Assembly: GCA_937959275.1 (NCBI GenBank)
Contig: CALGLU010000041.1
Location: 97,178 to 161,177 of the forward strand
DNA length: 64,000 bases
DNA from: an uncultured Saprospiraceae bacterium
Lineage (GTDB): Bacteria > Bacteroidota > Bacteroidia > Chitinophagales > Saprospiraceae
Direction: 5' to 3'
Part shown: in pieces, positions 38,292-48,874 of the stretch
Position numbering within the stretch: position 1 is the stretch's first letter
How the letters are laid out: every line of letters starts with the position of its first letter
The notes under the pieces: model-generated
Told to the model about the DNA's origin: nothing
The model's input: only the letters and a program-made list of their open reading frames with translations
The model's database searches: none
Program-made: the position numbers and the translations under genes

Positions 38292-38738
38292 ATGGACGTA
38301 ATTTTATTAAAAGACCTTGAAAAGGTTGGTTATAAGCATGAAGTCGTAAAAGTTAAGAATGGTTACGGCAGAAACTACCTCATTCCTAAAAAGCTTGCAG
38401 TTATTGCTAATGGCATTAACATGAAAAAGCTTGATAAAATTAGAGAAGAGGACGCAGCTAAAGAAGCAGCTCGCTTAGGTGAATACACAGAAATGGCTAA
38501 ATTGCTAGACGGCAAAACACTTAAATTAGGTGTGAAAGCTGGTACGTCTGGTAAAATCTTTGGTAGTGTTACTAATGTACAGATCATGAATGGTATCAAA
38601 GAGCAATTTGAGCTTGATATCGATAGACGTAAGATCGTCTTGAATGAGTCAATCAAGGAAATCGGTAGTTATACAGCAAACTTAGAGTTGCATCCAGAAG
38701 TAACTGTCGTGTTACCTATTGATCTGATTCAAGAGTAA
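38292..38738 (+). CDS. rplI: 50S ribosomal protein L9
   Basis: Large-subunit protein bound to 23S rRNA near L1. N-terminal domain MDVILLKDLEKVGYKHEVVK and VKNGYGRNYLIPKKLA (L9 signature), a long connecting helix (about residues 40-75), and a C-terminal domain with GKIFGSVTNVQI, DIDRRKIVL and HPEVTVVLPIDLI. 148 residues, normal length. Confidence 0.97.
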   Translation: MDVILLKDLEKVGYKHEVVKVKNGYGRNYLIPKKLAVIANGINMKKLDKIREEDAAKEAARLGEYTEMAKLLDGKTLKLGVKAGTSGKIFGSVTNVQIMNGIKEQFELDIDRRKIVLNESIKEIGSYTANLELHPEVTVVLPIDLIQE

Positions 38739-38751
38739 GCTATTTGCTGCA

Positions 38752-38776
38752 TTGATTCGTTAGTCATGTGAATCAA
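38752..38776 (+). terminator. Possible weak terminator after rplI
   Basis: Perfect 7-bp arms TTGATTC (38752-38758) and GAATCAA (38770-38776), 14 bases after the rplI stop. No clean T tract follows, so function as a terminator is uncertain. Confidence 0.4.
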
Positions 38777-38789
38777 CCTATATTTTATA

Positions 38790-39320
38790 TTGAATATACT
38801 ATGCTCGGTTTATAGACTAGCTATTTGTATCTCCATTATTGGTTCCTTACCGATCTCTGGTAACGGACAGATTTTCTTACAGCTAGAGAAATTCAATTCC
38901 CCTAAGACAATCAAATTTGTAGAAGGCGATGAAATTGAGTTTAGAATATATGCCTATCCCAAAGCATGGCGTACAGGCATTCTAGATCGCATACTCATAG
39001 AAGAAGAAACAATAGTTCTTGATGGTGATTTTTTTCAACTCGATGAGTTAAAAGATATCAGAGTATATAGACCCTGGGCTCGTGTTCTTGGTCGATCATT
39101 TATTCAATTTACTGGAGCTTGGTTTGGCTATGCCATAATCCTTGATGTTTTTAATATTGGAGGCTTATTTGGACAAGATAATTTTACTGTTGGTGTCGAT
39201 ACTCTTGTTGTAGGCGGCACAGCCTTTGGTCTAGGTCTACTCTTACGCAATGTGTTTGGGCGAAAAAAATTCAAGCTAGGAAAGAATTCCAGATTGAGGT
39301 TGCTAGATCTCAGATTTTGA
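38790..39320 (+). CDS. Hypothetical exported or membrane protein
   Basis: 176 residues. A signal-like N-terminus (YRLAICISIIGSLPISGNGQ) is followed by a beta-type segment (LEKFNSPKTIKFVEGDEIEF; ILIEEETIVLDGDFFQL). A hydrophobic C-terminal half follows, which may contain two membrane helices (SFIQFTGAWFGYAIILDVFN; LVVGGTAFGLGLLL) and ends in a basic tail. Not a family I recognise. It lies 51 bases after rplI; an inverted repeat lies between them. Confidence 0.6.
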   Translation: MNILCSVYRLAICISIIGSLPISGNGQIFLQLEKFNSPKTIKFVEGDEIEFRIYAYPKAWRTGILDRILIEEETIVLDGDFFQLDELKDIRVYRPWARVLGRSFIQFTGAWFGYAIILDVFNIGGLFGQDNFTVGVDTLVVGGTAFGLGLLLRNVFGRKKFKLGKNSRLRLLDLRF

Positions 39321-39363
39321 GAGAAAGAAACATACGCATGTTTTGATGGAACCGACGACTAGA

Positions 39364-41568
39364 TTAATTAGACATGTCGGTTACGAACTTGATTTTTACA
39401 AGCATAATTTCCTCCATACTGATATCATCCTCTGCTAATTCTTTTAAGGCATCTTCTACAGAATCAGTTTCCGCATCTTGAAAATAATCAACGACATCTT
39501 CAATGACTCCCTCATCAATATTCTCATCTAAGTAATAATTGATGTCAAGCTTTGTACCTGAAGAAACGATATTATTCATTTCTTCTAATAATTCTGACAT
39601 TGACAATTTAGCAGAGTTGGCAATATCTTCTAGTGGCATTTTACGATCAATTCCTTGAATGATAGTTACCTTAAATTTGGATTTGTTTGCCATCTGTCTG
39701 ACAACAACATCATCTGGTCTTTCGATATCGTTTTCTTCAACGTATTCTTTTATCAAAGACAAAAATGGCTTGCCGTATCGCTGAGCTTTACCTTTACTGA
39801 CTCCCGAAATAGAAACCATGTCCTCTATAGAGATCGGATAATAAGTAGCCATGTCCATCAAAGAAGGATCTAGAAAAATGATCCATGGTTTTATATCCAG
39901 TCGGTTAGCTTCCTTTTTTCTTAAGTCTTTTAAGATTTCAAAAAGTGTATTGTCGATTGCAGCACCATTTGATTGCATTGAAGTAACGATTTGATCGTTA
40001 GCCGCAACTGAGTAGTCATGATTAATTGTGATAAAGACACTATGAGGATTCGCTAAAAAATCTGTTCCCTTTTCAGTAAATTTTAATAATCCATATTCTT
40101 CGATTTCTTTATACAAATAACCCTGTAGAATGGCTTGTCTAAGAATAGAGTGCCAGAATAATTCACCTTTCTCTTTACCTATTCCATAAGTCGGTAATTT
40201 ATCATAGCTAAACTCCATGATTTCTTTGCCTTTTTTACCAGACAAATAATCTACAAGGACTTTAACACCATAATTTTGTTTGAGAATACTAACGGCACTC
40301 AATGCTGCATGCATCTCAGATTGTGCTTCAATTTTTTCTTTTGGATTTTGACAATTATCACACATACAATTGCAATCATTCTCATCATACTCTTCTCCGA
40401 AATAGTGCAATAAGAATTTACGACGGCATGAACTTGTTTCAGCGTATGCGATCATTTCTTCCATTAATTGCGCACTCAACTCCCTTTCTGAAACTGGCTT
40501 GTCTCTTAAGAATTTCTCAAGGCGCATAATATCCTTGTAGGAATAAAAGGCAATGCACTTACCTTTGATTCCATCTCGACCTCCGCGACCTGTTTCTTGA
40601 TAATAATTTTCAATACTTTTCGGGATGTCAAAATGAATGACAAATCGTACATCAGGTTTGTCAATACCCATACCAAAAGCAATAGTGGCAACGATCACGT
40701 CTAAGCGTTCCATAAGGAAATCATCCTGGACCTTAGATCTGACCTTAGCATCTAATCCAGCATGATAAGCAGCGGCATTGATACCATTAATTGTAAGTAT
40801 TTTCGCTATCTCCTCTGTTGTTTTTCGGGCTTGAACATAGATGATCCCTGATTGCCCATTTGTTGATTTGATGTATTGGACAATCCCTTTGACTGCAATT
40901 TCTTTATTCGGCTTTGGTCTGACCTCATAGAATAAATTATCTCTGTTAAAGGAGGATACAAAGGTGTTCACGCCAGTCATGTCCAAGTTTTTGACAATAT
41001 CTGTCTGTACTTTGGGCGTGGCAGTTGCTGTTAATGCCATGATGGGAATAGTCGCATCTATGGCTTTGATCATTTGTTTTATTTTCCTGTATTCTGGACG
41101 GAAGTCATGACCCCATTCAGAGATGCAATGCGCTTCATCCACAGCGATAAAGGATATTTTGACCGACCTGAAAAATGCTTGATTTTCATCTTTTGTCAAT
41201 GTTTCAGGTGCTATATAGAGTAGCTTAGTTTTACCTTCGGTGATGTCTTGTTTTACCACCTTCATTTGAGTCTTTGACAAAGAGGAATTTAAGAAGTGAG
41301 CGACTCTATCGTCTTCACCATAACCTCTTATGGAGTCGACTTGATTTTTCATTAATGCTATCAAAGGAGATATTATAATTGCCGTCCCTTCTTCAATCAG
41401 TGCGGGCAGTTGATAGCATAATGACTTTCCGCCGCCTGTAGGCATGAGGACAAATGTATCTTGTCCGTTAAGTATGCTTTTAATAATATCTTCTTGTTTT
41501 TCTTTGAACGAGTCAAAGCCAAAATATTGCTGCAATTCGGATTGCAGATCTATTGTAGTATCTATCAT
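39364..41568 (-). CDS. recQ: ATP-dependent DNA helicase RecQ
   Basis: 3'-5' helicase of the RecF recombination pathway. Motifs: FKEKQEDIIKSILNGQD (motif 0), LMPTGGGKSLCYQLPA (Walker A), FIAVDEAHCISEWGHDFRPEY (DEAH), ALTATATP, ATIAFGMGIDKPDVRFVIH, YYQETGRGGRDG, and a zinc-binding CRRKFLLHYFGE...CDNC. RQC winged-helix and HRDC-type regions follow (about residues 410-620). 734 residues, with a C-terminal acidic extension typical of Bacteroidota RecQ. Single gene. Confidence 0.95.
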   Translation of the reverse strand: MIDTTIDLQSELQQYFGFDSFKEKQEDIIKSILNGQDTFVLMPTGGGKSLCYQLPALIEEGTAIIISPLIALMKNQVDSIRGYGEDDRVAHFLNSSLSKTQMKVVKQDITEGKTKLLYIAPETLTKDENQAFFRSVKISFIAVDEAHCISEWGHDFRPEYRKIKQMIKAIDATIPIMALTATATPKVQTDIVKNLDMTGVNTFVSSFNRDNLFYEVRPKPNKEIAVKGIVQYIKSTNGQSGIIYVQARKTTEEIAKILTINGINAAAYHAGLDAKVRSKVQDDFLMERLDVIVATIAFGMGIDKPDVRFVIHFDIPKSIENYYQETGRGGRDGIKGKCIAFYSYKDIMRLEKFLRDKPVSERELSAQLMEEMIAYAETSSCRRKFLLHYFGEEYDENDCNCMCDNCQNPKEKIEAQSEMHAALSAVSILKQNYGVKVLVDYLSGKKGKEIMEFSYDKLPTYGIGKEKGELFWHSILRQAILQGYLYKEIEEYGLLKFTEKGTDFLANPHSVFITINHDYSVAANDQIVTSMQSNGAAIDNTLFEILKDLRKKEANRLDIKPWIIFLDPSLMDMATYYPISIEDMVSISGVSKGKAQRYGKPFLSLIKEYVEENDIERPDDVVVRQMANKSKFKVTIIQGIDRKMPLEDIANSAKLSMSELLEEMNNIVSSGTKLDINYYLDENIDEGVIEDVVDYFQDAETDSVEDALKELAEDDISMEEIMLVKIKFVTDMSN

Positions 41569-41747
41569 TTGTACGTGTATAAATTAAATTACCACAGTTA
41601 GTGTTAATTTCTAGAGAAGCTGAACATGTTTTTTCAATGCTTTAGTAAATTACTAATAATTGAAGTCATTTACCAGTTTTAAGACGAAAAATTAATACAA
41701 AAGACACTCATTTTTGATCATTTGTCACAGATATTGCATTCTGGCAT

Positions 41748-43364
41748 TTATTCTGTGTACACTTGTTCAAAGCGAGGTAGGAAACTGTGCTCATTTGCTT
41801 GCGACATATCGCCTTTCCAAGAATCTGGAATGAGATTCTCGTCAAGTAGGCAGCCTTTTGGAATGTAAGGGAATATTTCATCATATCGCTGATTCGTATT
41901 CATGATGATTCGTTTGTGGACATGTGAACGATTAATCTTATCCGGGTTGTCTAGACCTGCTGCGGCAAGAAGTTCTACAAAACTTTCGATTGTCTCTTTA
42001 TGATAATTGGCGACACGAATTTTCTTGTCATTGACATCTAATCCGCGCACTAACGATTCCTCTTGAGTTGCAACACCAACAGGACAGGTGTTTTTATTAC
42101 ACTCTAGGGCTTGAATACAGCCTAGTGCCATCATCATCGCACGGGCGCTATAACATAGATCAGCTCCCAGCGAAATGGCTCTGAAAATATGAAAGCCTGT
42201 TACAATTTTGCCAGAGGCAATAATGCTAATGTCTTTTTTTAAATCAAAACCAATTAAAGAGTTATAGACAAAGGCCATACCTTCTTTATATGGTGTGCCT
42301 ACTGAATTTGAAAATTCTAATGGAGCTGCGCCTGTCCCGCCTTCGCCGCCATCTACAGCGATGAAGTCTGGTTTGATGCCCGTCTTGACCATCGCTTTGC
42401 AAATTGCTAAAAACTCACTTTTATGACCAACACAAAGTTTAAAGCCAATGGGTTTCCCACCTGATAAATCACGCATTTGCTTGATCAGGTTTAGTAATCC
42501 GATCGGATCTTTGAATGCTTTATGAAATGGGGGAGACAGCACATCTTTCCCCATTGGAATACCTCTGATCTCTGAAATTTCTGGCGTGACTTTGCTTGCT
42601 GGCAATATACCACCATGTCCTGGTTTTGCACCTTGAGACAGTTTTAGCTCTATCATTTTGACGTTGTCTGGCGCAACAGTGAGTTGATATGCCTCTGGGT
42701 CAAAGTTGCCATCAGCTGCTCGACAACCAAAATAGCCAGTCCCGATTTGGTAGATCAAATCACCTTGGTGTTTCTTATGGTACGGCGAAATGCCACCCTC
42801 ACCTGTATTATGTGCGAAGCCTCCTATTGCTGCCCCACCGTTCAAAGCCATAACCGCATTCTTACTCAATGATCCAAAGCTCATCGCTGAAACATTGAAG
42901 ATACTACATGAGTATGGCTTGAGACAAGCTGGTCCCCCGATCAAAACTCTGGGATCAGGATCGATATCATGGTGGTCTAAGGCTGCGATGCTATGATTCA
43001 TCCACTCATAGCCTTCCGCATAGACATCTAATTGTGTTCCGAAAGGGGATGTGTCTCTAACTTTTTTCGCTCTTTGGTATACGATGTCTCTAAAAATCCT
43101 TGAAAATGGTTTTCCATCTGTGTCTGACTCCACAAAATATTGGTACATCTTAGGGCGTAGCCATTCTGCAATATATCGCCCATGGCCAACAACAGGAAAG
43201 TTACGTGTGATCGAATGACTTCGCTGAAATGTGTCATATAAGCCTAACAATAGAATAGGAATAATGAGCACTAATCCCCACCAAAAGCCAGATGAAACCA
43301 ATAGGGCACAAGCAGCTATGATTAGAATTGCAACGAGACAAAAGAGGTAAAACATCAATTTCAT
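41748..43364 (-). CDS. FMN-binding glutamate synthase family protein
   Basis: Stand-alone protein related to the FMN/iron-sulfur domain of glutamate synthase large subunit (GltB). Two N-terminal transmembrane helices (about residues 3-40) anchor it, then comes the TIM-barrel domain: FNVSAMSFGSLSKNAVMALN, AHNTGEGGISPYH, LSQGAKPGHGGILP, AVDGGEGGTGAAP, and the cluster motif CIQALECNKNTCPVGVATQ. There is no glutaminase domain and no GltD partner nearby, so its electron donor and real substrate are unknown. 538 residues. Confidence 0.85.
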   Translation of the reverse strand: MKLMFYLFCLVAILIIAACALLVSSGFWWGLVLIIPILLLGLYDTFQRSHSITRNFPVVGHGRYIAEWLRPKMYQYFVESDTDGKPFSRIFRDIVYQRAKKVRDTSPFGTQLDVYAEGYEWMNHSIAALDHHDIDPDPRVLIGGPACLKPYSCSIFNVSAMSFGSLSKNAVMALNGGAAIGGFAHNTGEGGISPYHKKHQGDLIYQIGTGYFGCRAADGNFDPEAYQLTVAPDNVKMIELKLSQGAKPGHGGILPASKVTPEISEIRGIPMGKDVLSPPFHKAFKDPIGLLNLIKQMRDLSGGKPIGFKLCVGHKSEFLAICKAMVKTGIKPDFIAVDGGEGGTGAAPLEFSNSVGTPYKEGMAFVYNSLIGFDLKKDISIIASGKIVTGFHIFRAISLGADLCYSARAMMMALGCIQALECNKNTCPVGVATQEESLVRGLDVNDKKIRVANYHKETIESFVELLAAAGLDNPDKINRSHVHKRIIMNTNQRYDEIFPYIPKGCLLDENLIPDSWKGDMSQANEHSFLPRFEQVYTE

Positions 43365-43487
43365 AAATGGTAAGACTGACTTCTAATTTTGAAGATAAGA
43401 ATCTTTAGTAAGACTTCCTCTATGGACGAATTACATTCATAAGTAATGGTCCGATTCTTGATATATTACTTACTATAATAATATAAA

Positions 43488-44399
43488 ATGGACTGGAATT
43501 CAGGTATTAATGGTTTTAGTTCGTATTTGCTTCTTGAAAGATCGTTATCAAAAAATTCTGTTGAAAGCTACACTAGGGATATCGAGAAACTAGCTTTGTT
43601 TTCTGTGGAGCAGCTCAATATCACAAGTCCTGTGAACTTGGTTGGAACAGATATAGAATTGTTTTTGAAAGACATCAATAAGATTGGACTTTCTGATCGA
43701 AGCCAAGCAAGATTGCTATCTGGAATACGAGCATTTTTTAAATTTTTATTAATTGAAAATGTTGTCCAAGTTGATCCTGCCCACTTAATTGACAGTCCCA
43801 AATTGAGTCGAAAAATTCCTCAGTTTCTATCCATTGAGGAAATGGACTTGGTATTAGGAGCTATTGATTTAAGTCATCCACAAGGACAACGCAATCGAGC
43901 TATTCTTGAGACACTCTATTCATGTGGTCTACGTGTTTCTGAATTAGTCCATTTAAAACTATCAAACTACTTTCCCGATATTGGCTTTGTTCGAGTCATC
44001 GGAAAGAATGATAAGGAGAGGATAGTCCCCATTGGATCTGTAGCCATTAAATATATCGAGCTATATTTAGATACTATTAGAAGGCACATAACAATTGATA
44101 AGCAAAGTGAAGACATTTTATTTTTAAACAGGCGGGGCAAACTACTGAGTCGAGTTATGATATTTAATATTGTTAAACAGGCAGTCTCTGATGCAGGTAT
44201 TCAAAAGACGGTGAGTCCTCATACATTTAGACATTCTTTTGCAACTCATCTTGTCGAAGGTGGTGCAGATTTAAAATCAGTACAGGATATGCTTGGACAC
44301 GAGTCCATCACGACCACAGAGATCTATACCCATCTAGACACAAAATTTTTAAGAGACACCATATTATTGTACCATCCCAGAAATGCAGGCGTTAAATAG
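43488..44399 (+). CDS. Tyrosine recombinase XerC/XerD
   Basis: Site-specific recombinase that resolves chromosome dimers. The N-terminal SAM-like domain (residues 5-90: FSSYLLLERSLSKNSVESYT) is followed by the catalytic domain. Catalytic residues are visible: Arg in YSCGLRVSELVHL, Lys in IGKNDKERIVPI, HTFRHSFATHLVEGG (His, Arg), LGHESITTTEIYTH (His and the nucleophile Tyr). 303 residues. Xer proteins of this type in Bacteroidota are usually annotated XerD; which one cannot be decided here. Chromosomal context and normal length argue against a phage integrase. Confidence 0.9.
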   Translation: MDWNSGINGFSSYLLLERSLSKNSVESYTRDIEKLALFSVEQLNITSPVNLVGTDIELFLKDINKIGLSDRSQARLLSGIRAFFKFLLIENVVQVDPAHLIDSPKLSRKIPQFLSIEEMDLVLGAIDLSHPQGQRNRAILETLYSCGLRVSELVHLKLSNYFPDIGFVRVIGKNDKERIVPIGSVAIKYIELYLDTIRRHITIDKQSEDILFLNRRGKLLSRVMIFNIVKQAVSDAGIQKTVSPHTFRHSFATHLVEGGADLKSVQDMLGHESITTTEIYTHLDTKFLRDTILLYHPRNAGVK

Positions 44400-44402
44400 A
44401 GG

Positions 44403-46070
44403 ATGTCAGATGTACCTTTAAAATACCTTTTGCTTGGTTCATGGATAGTGAGTATGATATCCTGCGCAAACCCATCTTCACCGAAAGGTGGCCCTCGTGA
44501 TGAGACACCACCTGAAATCAAACTAGAAGAATCAACGCCGAATGAACAAGTATTTTTTGAGAAACAAAACATCAAATTAGTATTTGATGAGTTTGTGAAT
44601 ATCGACAAACCCAATACCTCGGTCGTCATCTCACCACCTTTGGATGTTAATCCAAGGATTTATGCGAGAGGAAAAGAGATACGCGTAGAAATGCCCGAAG
44701 AAGAAGAGCTTAAAGAAAATGCCACCTATGTTTTCAATTTTGGGAATTCTATAAAAGATTATACTGAAGGAAATGAAATAGAAAATTACAGTTTCATTTT
44801 TTCAACTGGCCCATATATCGATTCTTTATCTATATCTGGTACTGTCGTCGATGCCTATAGTGGAGAGCCTGCAAAAGAAACCTTAGTCATGCTGTACGAT
44901 GATTTGAGAGATTCAGTCGTGTATGAAAAGCGGCCGTTTTATTTTGCGAGGACAGATGACGAGGGTTTATTTACGATCAATAATATGAGGTCAGATAGCT
45001 TTAAGCTTTTTATCTTGCAAGACGGCAATGTCAACTATCTATATGATTTAGATACGGAGCCGATTGGCTTTTTGGATTCTTTTATTTTTATTACGCCAGA
45101 TGTTCCAAATCCAACGTTTAATTTAGAAGTATTTTCTCCAACGCCTGATTTTGATATGGTAGAATATGATGCTAAAACCTTTGGGCAAGTCATTTTAATA
45201 TTTAACCAACCAAGCGACTCTGTACAAGTTAAATCGAATACAGCGTTTTCATTTTTCAATCCAGAAATAAGTGGAGATAGTCTCATTGTATGGTATGATA
45301 TGGCTGAGGATATGGCCTTTGATCTAATGGTTGAATATCCGGGACTGTATTATGATACAATCAAGGTGCGGCAATTATCTAGGGCTGAATTTGTTGAGGG
45401 AAACAGCTTAAAAAAACCTAAGAATAATGTTGGGAAGAATGATGTGTTGAAACCAAAATCTCCATTGGTTTTTAAGTTTGAATATCCTTTGCAAGATATT
45501 GATCAATCGAAGTGCCACTTAAGTTTAGATTCTATTGAAATACCCGATGTCACATTTGCTATAGATTCAATTCATTATAATAAAATAAGACTCGAACATG
45601 ATTTTATTGTTGATTCAACATACCAGATAAAATTAGATAGTGGAGCAATTGAAAGTATTTATGGCACCACTAATGATAGCATCGTTGAATCATTTAGTTT
45701 AGGAAATGAAGATGACTTTGGTAAAATCATATTAAGCATAGATTCTCTTGACTTTAGATCTAATTATATCCTAGAGTTAATGAAAGAGACGAAAGTGTTA
45801 CGAACTGACATTGTGAGCGAAGAAAAACAGAGTCTGTTATATGATTTATTAGCAGCGGATACCTATACATTACGCGTTACGAAAGATGACAATAAAAACG
45901 GTAGATGGGATCCTGGCTCTTACACGAATCGGATTTTTTCTGAACAGATCGCCAGTATGCAACTGGAAGCTGTTAGAGCTGGATGGGACAACCAAGTTGT
46001 GTTATCTTCTGATATCTTTGATAAAAAAGTAATTGCAGAAATGCCAATCGACACAATACAACAGCGCTAA
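44403..46070 (+). CDS. Lipoprotein with SbsA-type Ig-like domain
   Basis: 555 residues. A lipoprotein signal ends in [20 protein letters not shown]. Next comes a Big_5/SbsA Ig-like domain (about residues 35-135: [51 protein letters not shown]). A carboxypeptidase-regulatory-like segment ([20 protein letters not shown]) follows, then beta-rich domains, with a C-terminal region containing [13 protein letters not shown]. Proteins of this type are widespread outer-membrane lipoproteins in Bacteroidota, function unknown. The stop overlaps the lptB start by one base. Confidence 0.8.
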   Translation: MSDVPLKYLLLGSWIVSMISCANPSSPKGGPRDETPPEIKLEESTPNEQVFFEKQNIKLVFDEFVNIDKPNTSVVISPPLDVNPRIYARGKEIRVEMPEEEELKENATYVFNFGNSIKDYTEGNEIENYSFIFSTGPYIDSLSISGTVVDAYSGEPAKETLVMLYDDLRDSVVYEKRPFYFARTDDEGLFTINNMRSDSFKLFILQDGNVNYLYDLDTEPIGFLDSFIFITPDVPNPTFNLEVFSPTPDFDMVEYDAKTFGQVILIFNQPSDSVQVKSNTAFSFFNPEISGDSLIVWYDMAEDMAFDLMVEYPGLYYDTIKVRQLSRAEFVEGNSLKKPKNNVGKNDVLKPKSPLVFKFEYPLQDIDQSKCHLSLDSIEIPDVTFAIDSIHYNKIRLEHDFIVDSTYQIKLDSGAIESIYGTTNDSIVESFSLGNEDDFGKIILSIDSLDFRSNYILELMKETKVLRTDIVSEEKQSLLYDLLAADTYTLRVTKDDNKNGRWDPGSYTNRIFSEQIASMQLEAVRAGWDNQVVLSSDIFDKKVIAEMPIDTIQQR

Positions 46071-46795
46071 TGAAATTATGGACTAAGGATTTGGTTAAAA
46101 TTTATGGGAAACGAGAAGTCGTAAAGTCTGTCTCTATTAATGTAGAACAGGGAGAAATTGTTGGTTTGCTCGGGCCTAATGGTGCAGGTAAAACGACAAC
46201 ATTTTATATGACTGTGGGTTTTATTCAACCGAATGCTGGTGCTGTCTATTTAGATGATGAAGAGATTACGGCTTTACCTATGTATAAGCGAGCTCAGAGA
46301 GGGATTGGTTATTTACCACAAGAGGCATCAGTATTTAGAAAATTATCCGTGGAGGATAATATTTTGGCAGTGTTGGAAATGACAAAACTCAATACAACGG
46401 AGCAAAAAGAAAAGTTAGAATCCTTGATCGATGAATTTGGCTTAGAGAAGGTTCGTAAAAATATGGGAGATTCACTATCGGGTGGTGAGCGGAGGCGAAC
46501 AGAGATAGCAAGAGCACTCGCGACAAGTCCCAAGTTCATTCTTCTTGATGAACCTTTTGCAGGAATAGATCCCATTGCTGTTGAAGACATACAACAGATT
46601 GTCGAGAAGTTAAAGGAAAAAAATATAGGCATTCTGATTACAGATCACAATGTGCAAGAAACCCTTTCGATTACAGAACGTGCCTATTTAATGTTTGAAG
46701 GGAATATCCTCAAGCAAGGGACTGCCCAAGAACTCGCCGATGACGAAATCGTCAGACGTGTCTATTTAGGCAAAAACTTCGAATTAAGACAGTGA
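46070..46795 (+). CDS. lptB: LPS export ABC transporter ATPase LptB
   Basis: ATPase of the LptBFG complex that extracts lipopolysaccharide from the inner membrane. Motifs: Walker [36 protein letters not shown] (Q loop), [18 protein letters not shown] (signature), [19 protein letters not shown] (Walker B), and [10 protein letters not shown] (switch His). 241 residues. LptF/LptG genes are not in the window. It overlaps its neighbours on both sides (1 and 4 bases), so the run 44403-47436 is one operon. Confidence 0.95.
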   Translation: MKLWTKDLVKIYGKREVVKSVSINVEQGEIVGLLGPNGAGKTTTFYMTVGFIQPNAGAVYLDDEEITALPMYKRAQRGIGYLPQEASVFRKLSVEDNILAVLEMTKLNTTEQKEKLESLIDEFGLEKVRKNMGDSLSGGERRRTEIARALATSPKFILLDEPFAGIDPIAVEDIQQIVEKLKEKNIGILITDHNVQETLSITERAYLMFEGNILKQGTAQELADDEIVRRVYLGKNFELRQ

Positions 46796-47079
46796 CTCAA
46801 TGGCAAGACATATCAGCGGCCAGCCTACGGTGTCTACAAATCACCTTGATGTTTTGTATTGCTCTAGGTATGACTTCCTGTCTTGAAGAACCAAAGGTCC
46901 ATTTGCTTCAAATCGATAAAGAGTATATTGATTCTATATTTAGCCATTCGATTGATAGCTTGAAAGGTGATATAGATTCATTATGCATCATACAGCGAAA
47001 TGAATTGTTTGACGCTTTAGTAGATTCTATAAAACAAAAAAGATTAGAAGAGATTCAATCTATTTTTAATGAGAAATAA
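46792..47079 (+). CDS. Small hypothetical lipoprotein
   Basis: 95 residues, starting at a GTG that overlaps the lptB stop. An N-terminal hydrophobic stretch ends in [15 protein letters not shown], a good lipobox, followed by a short charged, probably helical domain ([20 protein letters not shown]). Unrecognised family. The tight overlap with lptB and the adjacency of the next gene support a real gene, perhaps an accessory of the envelope machinery. Confidence 0.6.
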   Translation: MTQWQDISAASLRCLQITLMFCIALGMTSCLEEPKVHLLQIDKEYIDSIFSHSIDSLKGDIDSLCIIQRNELFDALVDSIKQKRLEEIQSIFNEK

Positions 47080-47436
47080 ATGAGATCTGTTATTATTATA
47101 TCAGTGTTTGTTTTACTTGTTGGGATATTGTTTTATTCGCTTTTTAAACAGCCAATTAATAAGAATACATCCGAAGTCAGAAAAGAACTTAGGACTGCAG
47201 AAATTGATAGAAGAGTGGTTAGTTATACTCAGCGACAATTACGAAAATGTAAAAAGGATTTATTTATCGACGCTCATGAATATGTAGATTCCTTAGTGCG
47301 ATCCTTGGAAGTTAACCCCGCAAATGAACAAGACCTTGATGGCAGGAGATATCGACCAGATGTTGATTTGCCAATGAAAACGGAGCATCAAGCGGTACCC
47401 TTAGAACCTCTATTTGAAAAAGTAGATAGTATCTGA
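47080..47436 (+). CDS. Small hypothetical membrane-anchored protein
   Basis: 118 residues. The N-terminal helix VIIISVFVLLVGILFYSLF is a membrane anchor; the rest is charged and soluble (RKELRTAEIDRRVVSY, DLDGRRYRPDVDLP). Starts directly after the preceding stop codon. Not a known family to me; likely periplasmic and in the same operon as lptB. Confidence 0.6.
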   Translation: MRSVIIISVFVLLVGILFYSLFKQPINKNTSEVRKELRTAEIDRRVVSYTQRQLRKCKKDLFIDAHEYVDSLVRSLEVNPANEQDLDGRRYRPDVDLPMKTEHQAVPLEPLFEKVDSI

Positions 47437-47626
47437 TCCCCTACAGTCACGGAGGCCACCGTCGGAAGGTAATTATGGATAACCATTATTTCTGCAGCTA
47501 GCTATAGTCAAGTTCATTCATTAGACATTGATCTTAATGAATCAGGAATTGGAATTAAAACGTCTATATGCTTGTGGGATACTGGTAGGCGGTGTATTTT
47601 ACAATGCTTATCTAGATGGCAATCCT

Positions 47627-48775
47627 ATGGATCAAAAACACATCCTTCAAATTGTAAGTTTATCAATTCTGTTTTTAGCTGTATTTTTTTTAATGTCGTT
47701 TTTACAGGGTAACACAAATACTCTCGACACCACGGATATAGGTGGGGATTTCACGATTCAAGCTATTGATGCAAATTATTTTAAAGACAAAACTATTGAA
47801 TGGGTGACCCCCTTTAAAGAAGGTGGCGGTAGTGACACTTGGGCACGCTTTAATGGCAACTATTTCACCAAACATATTGCAGGAAATCCAATTGTGATCG
47901 TGAATAATATTCCTGGCGGTGGATCGATTAAAGGAGCCAATTTGTTTGCAGACCGCGTGAAACCAGATGGGCTGATGATCCTAGGGACATCAGGCACAAC
48001 TCAGATGCCCTTCTTATTAGATGATCCTAGAGTGAGATATGACTATAGTAAATACAAACCGATCATGTCTTATCCGACTGGCGGGGTCGTGTACTGTTCT
48101 CCTAAATTGGGTATATCATCAGCCAGTGAGTTGCCAAGTATTAGGGATATGCCCTTAAAATATGCTAGTCAGGGACCCACCTCTTTGGATATCGTACCCA
48201 TATTTTCGTTTGACTTATTAGACCTCAATGTGCAAGCGGTGTTTGGGTTTCGAGGGCGCGGCGCTGGCCGTCTCGCTTTTGAAAGAGGTGAAGTTCTCAT
48301 CGACTATCAAACCTCTTCTGCTTATTTGAAAAATGTGATACCTCTCGTTGAAAGTGGAGAAGCGCTACCTCTGTTTAGCTTTGGTGCATTAGATACAAAC
48401 GGTGATTTGATTCGAGATCCCAGCTTCCCCGATCTCCCACATTTTGGTGAAGTCTATGAACAACTAGGCTACGCAAGAGAAGGTATTAAATGGGATACTT
48501 GGTTTGCGTTTATGTCAGCCGGATTTGGTGGCATGAAATTATTACTCACGCCCAAAGAAACGCCTGATGCAATCATCAAATTGTTTCAAGATGGCATCGG
48601 ACGTATGAAGCTTGATCCAGAGTACAAGGTAAAAAAAGTAAAGGCACTCGGTCTCTACGAACAATCAACAGGTGCGAAAGCGGATAAGATTTTTACGTTA
48701 GCGACTGAGGTTGGTGTTGATGAGAAAAATTTTATGAAGGAGTGGCTGCGGGGGAGGTATGGGTTGAATATTTGA
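47627..48775 (+). CDS. TctC-like substrate-binding protein of a tripartite tricarboxylate transporter
   Basis: Periplasmic solute receptor for the TctA-type permease encoded two genes on. The N-terminal helix HILQIVSLSILFLAVFFLMSF is a signal or anchor; then the Bug/TctC fold: IEWVTPFKEGGGSDTWARF, VNNIPGGGSIKGANLFAD, and later FGFRGRGAGRLAFERGEVLID. With 382 residues it is longer than usual TctC (about 320). The frame opens at 47528, but the ATG at 47627 precedes the signal. The ligand is an unknown carboxylate. Confidence 0.82.
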   Translation: MDQKHILQIVSLSILFLAVFFLMSFLQGNTNTLDTTDIGGDFTIQAIDANYFKDKTIEWVTPFKEGGGSDTWARFNGNYFTKHIAGNPIVIVNNIPGGGSIKGANLFADRVKPDGLMILGTSGTTQMPFLLDDPRVRYDYSKYKPIMSYPTGGVVYCSPKLGISSASELPSIRDMPLKYASQGPTSLDIVPIFSFDLLDLNVQAVFGFRGRGAGRLAFERGEVLIDYQTSSAYLKNVIPLVESGEALPLFSFGALDTNGDLIRDPSFPDLPHFGEVYEQLGYAREGIKWDTWFAFMSAGFGGMKLLLTPKETPDAIIKLFQDGIGRMKLDPEYKVKKVKALGLYEQSTGAKADKIFTLATEVGVDEKNFMKEWLRGRYGLNI

Positions 48776-48874
48776 AATCAAAATGTGAATAAAAATAAAA
48801 AAATAGAAATTGAATTTAGAATGGGGCATTTTTTTAAAACAACTGGATTATTTTTAGAACTAAATAACTTTACG

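Noticed and set aside
43488..44399. Phage or integrative element integrase
   Set aside because: The protein is of normal Xer size and motif order, lies in a core operon-like context, and has no att-like repeats or phage genes around it.
48785..48874. N-terminal 30-residue extension of the four-helix-bundle protein
   Set aside because: AT-rich, Lys/Asn/Phe-rich leader not matching the family; the ATG at 48875 begins the conserved helix.
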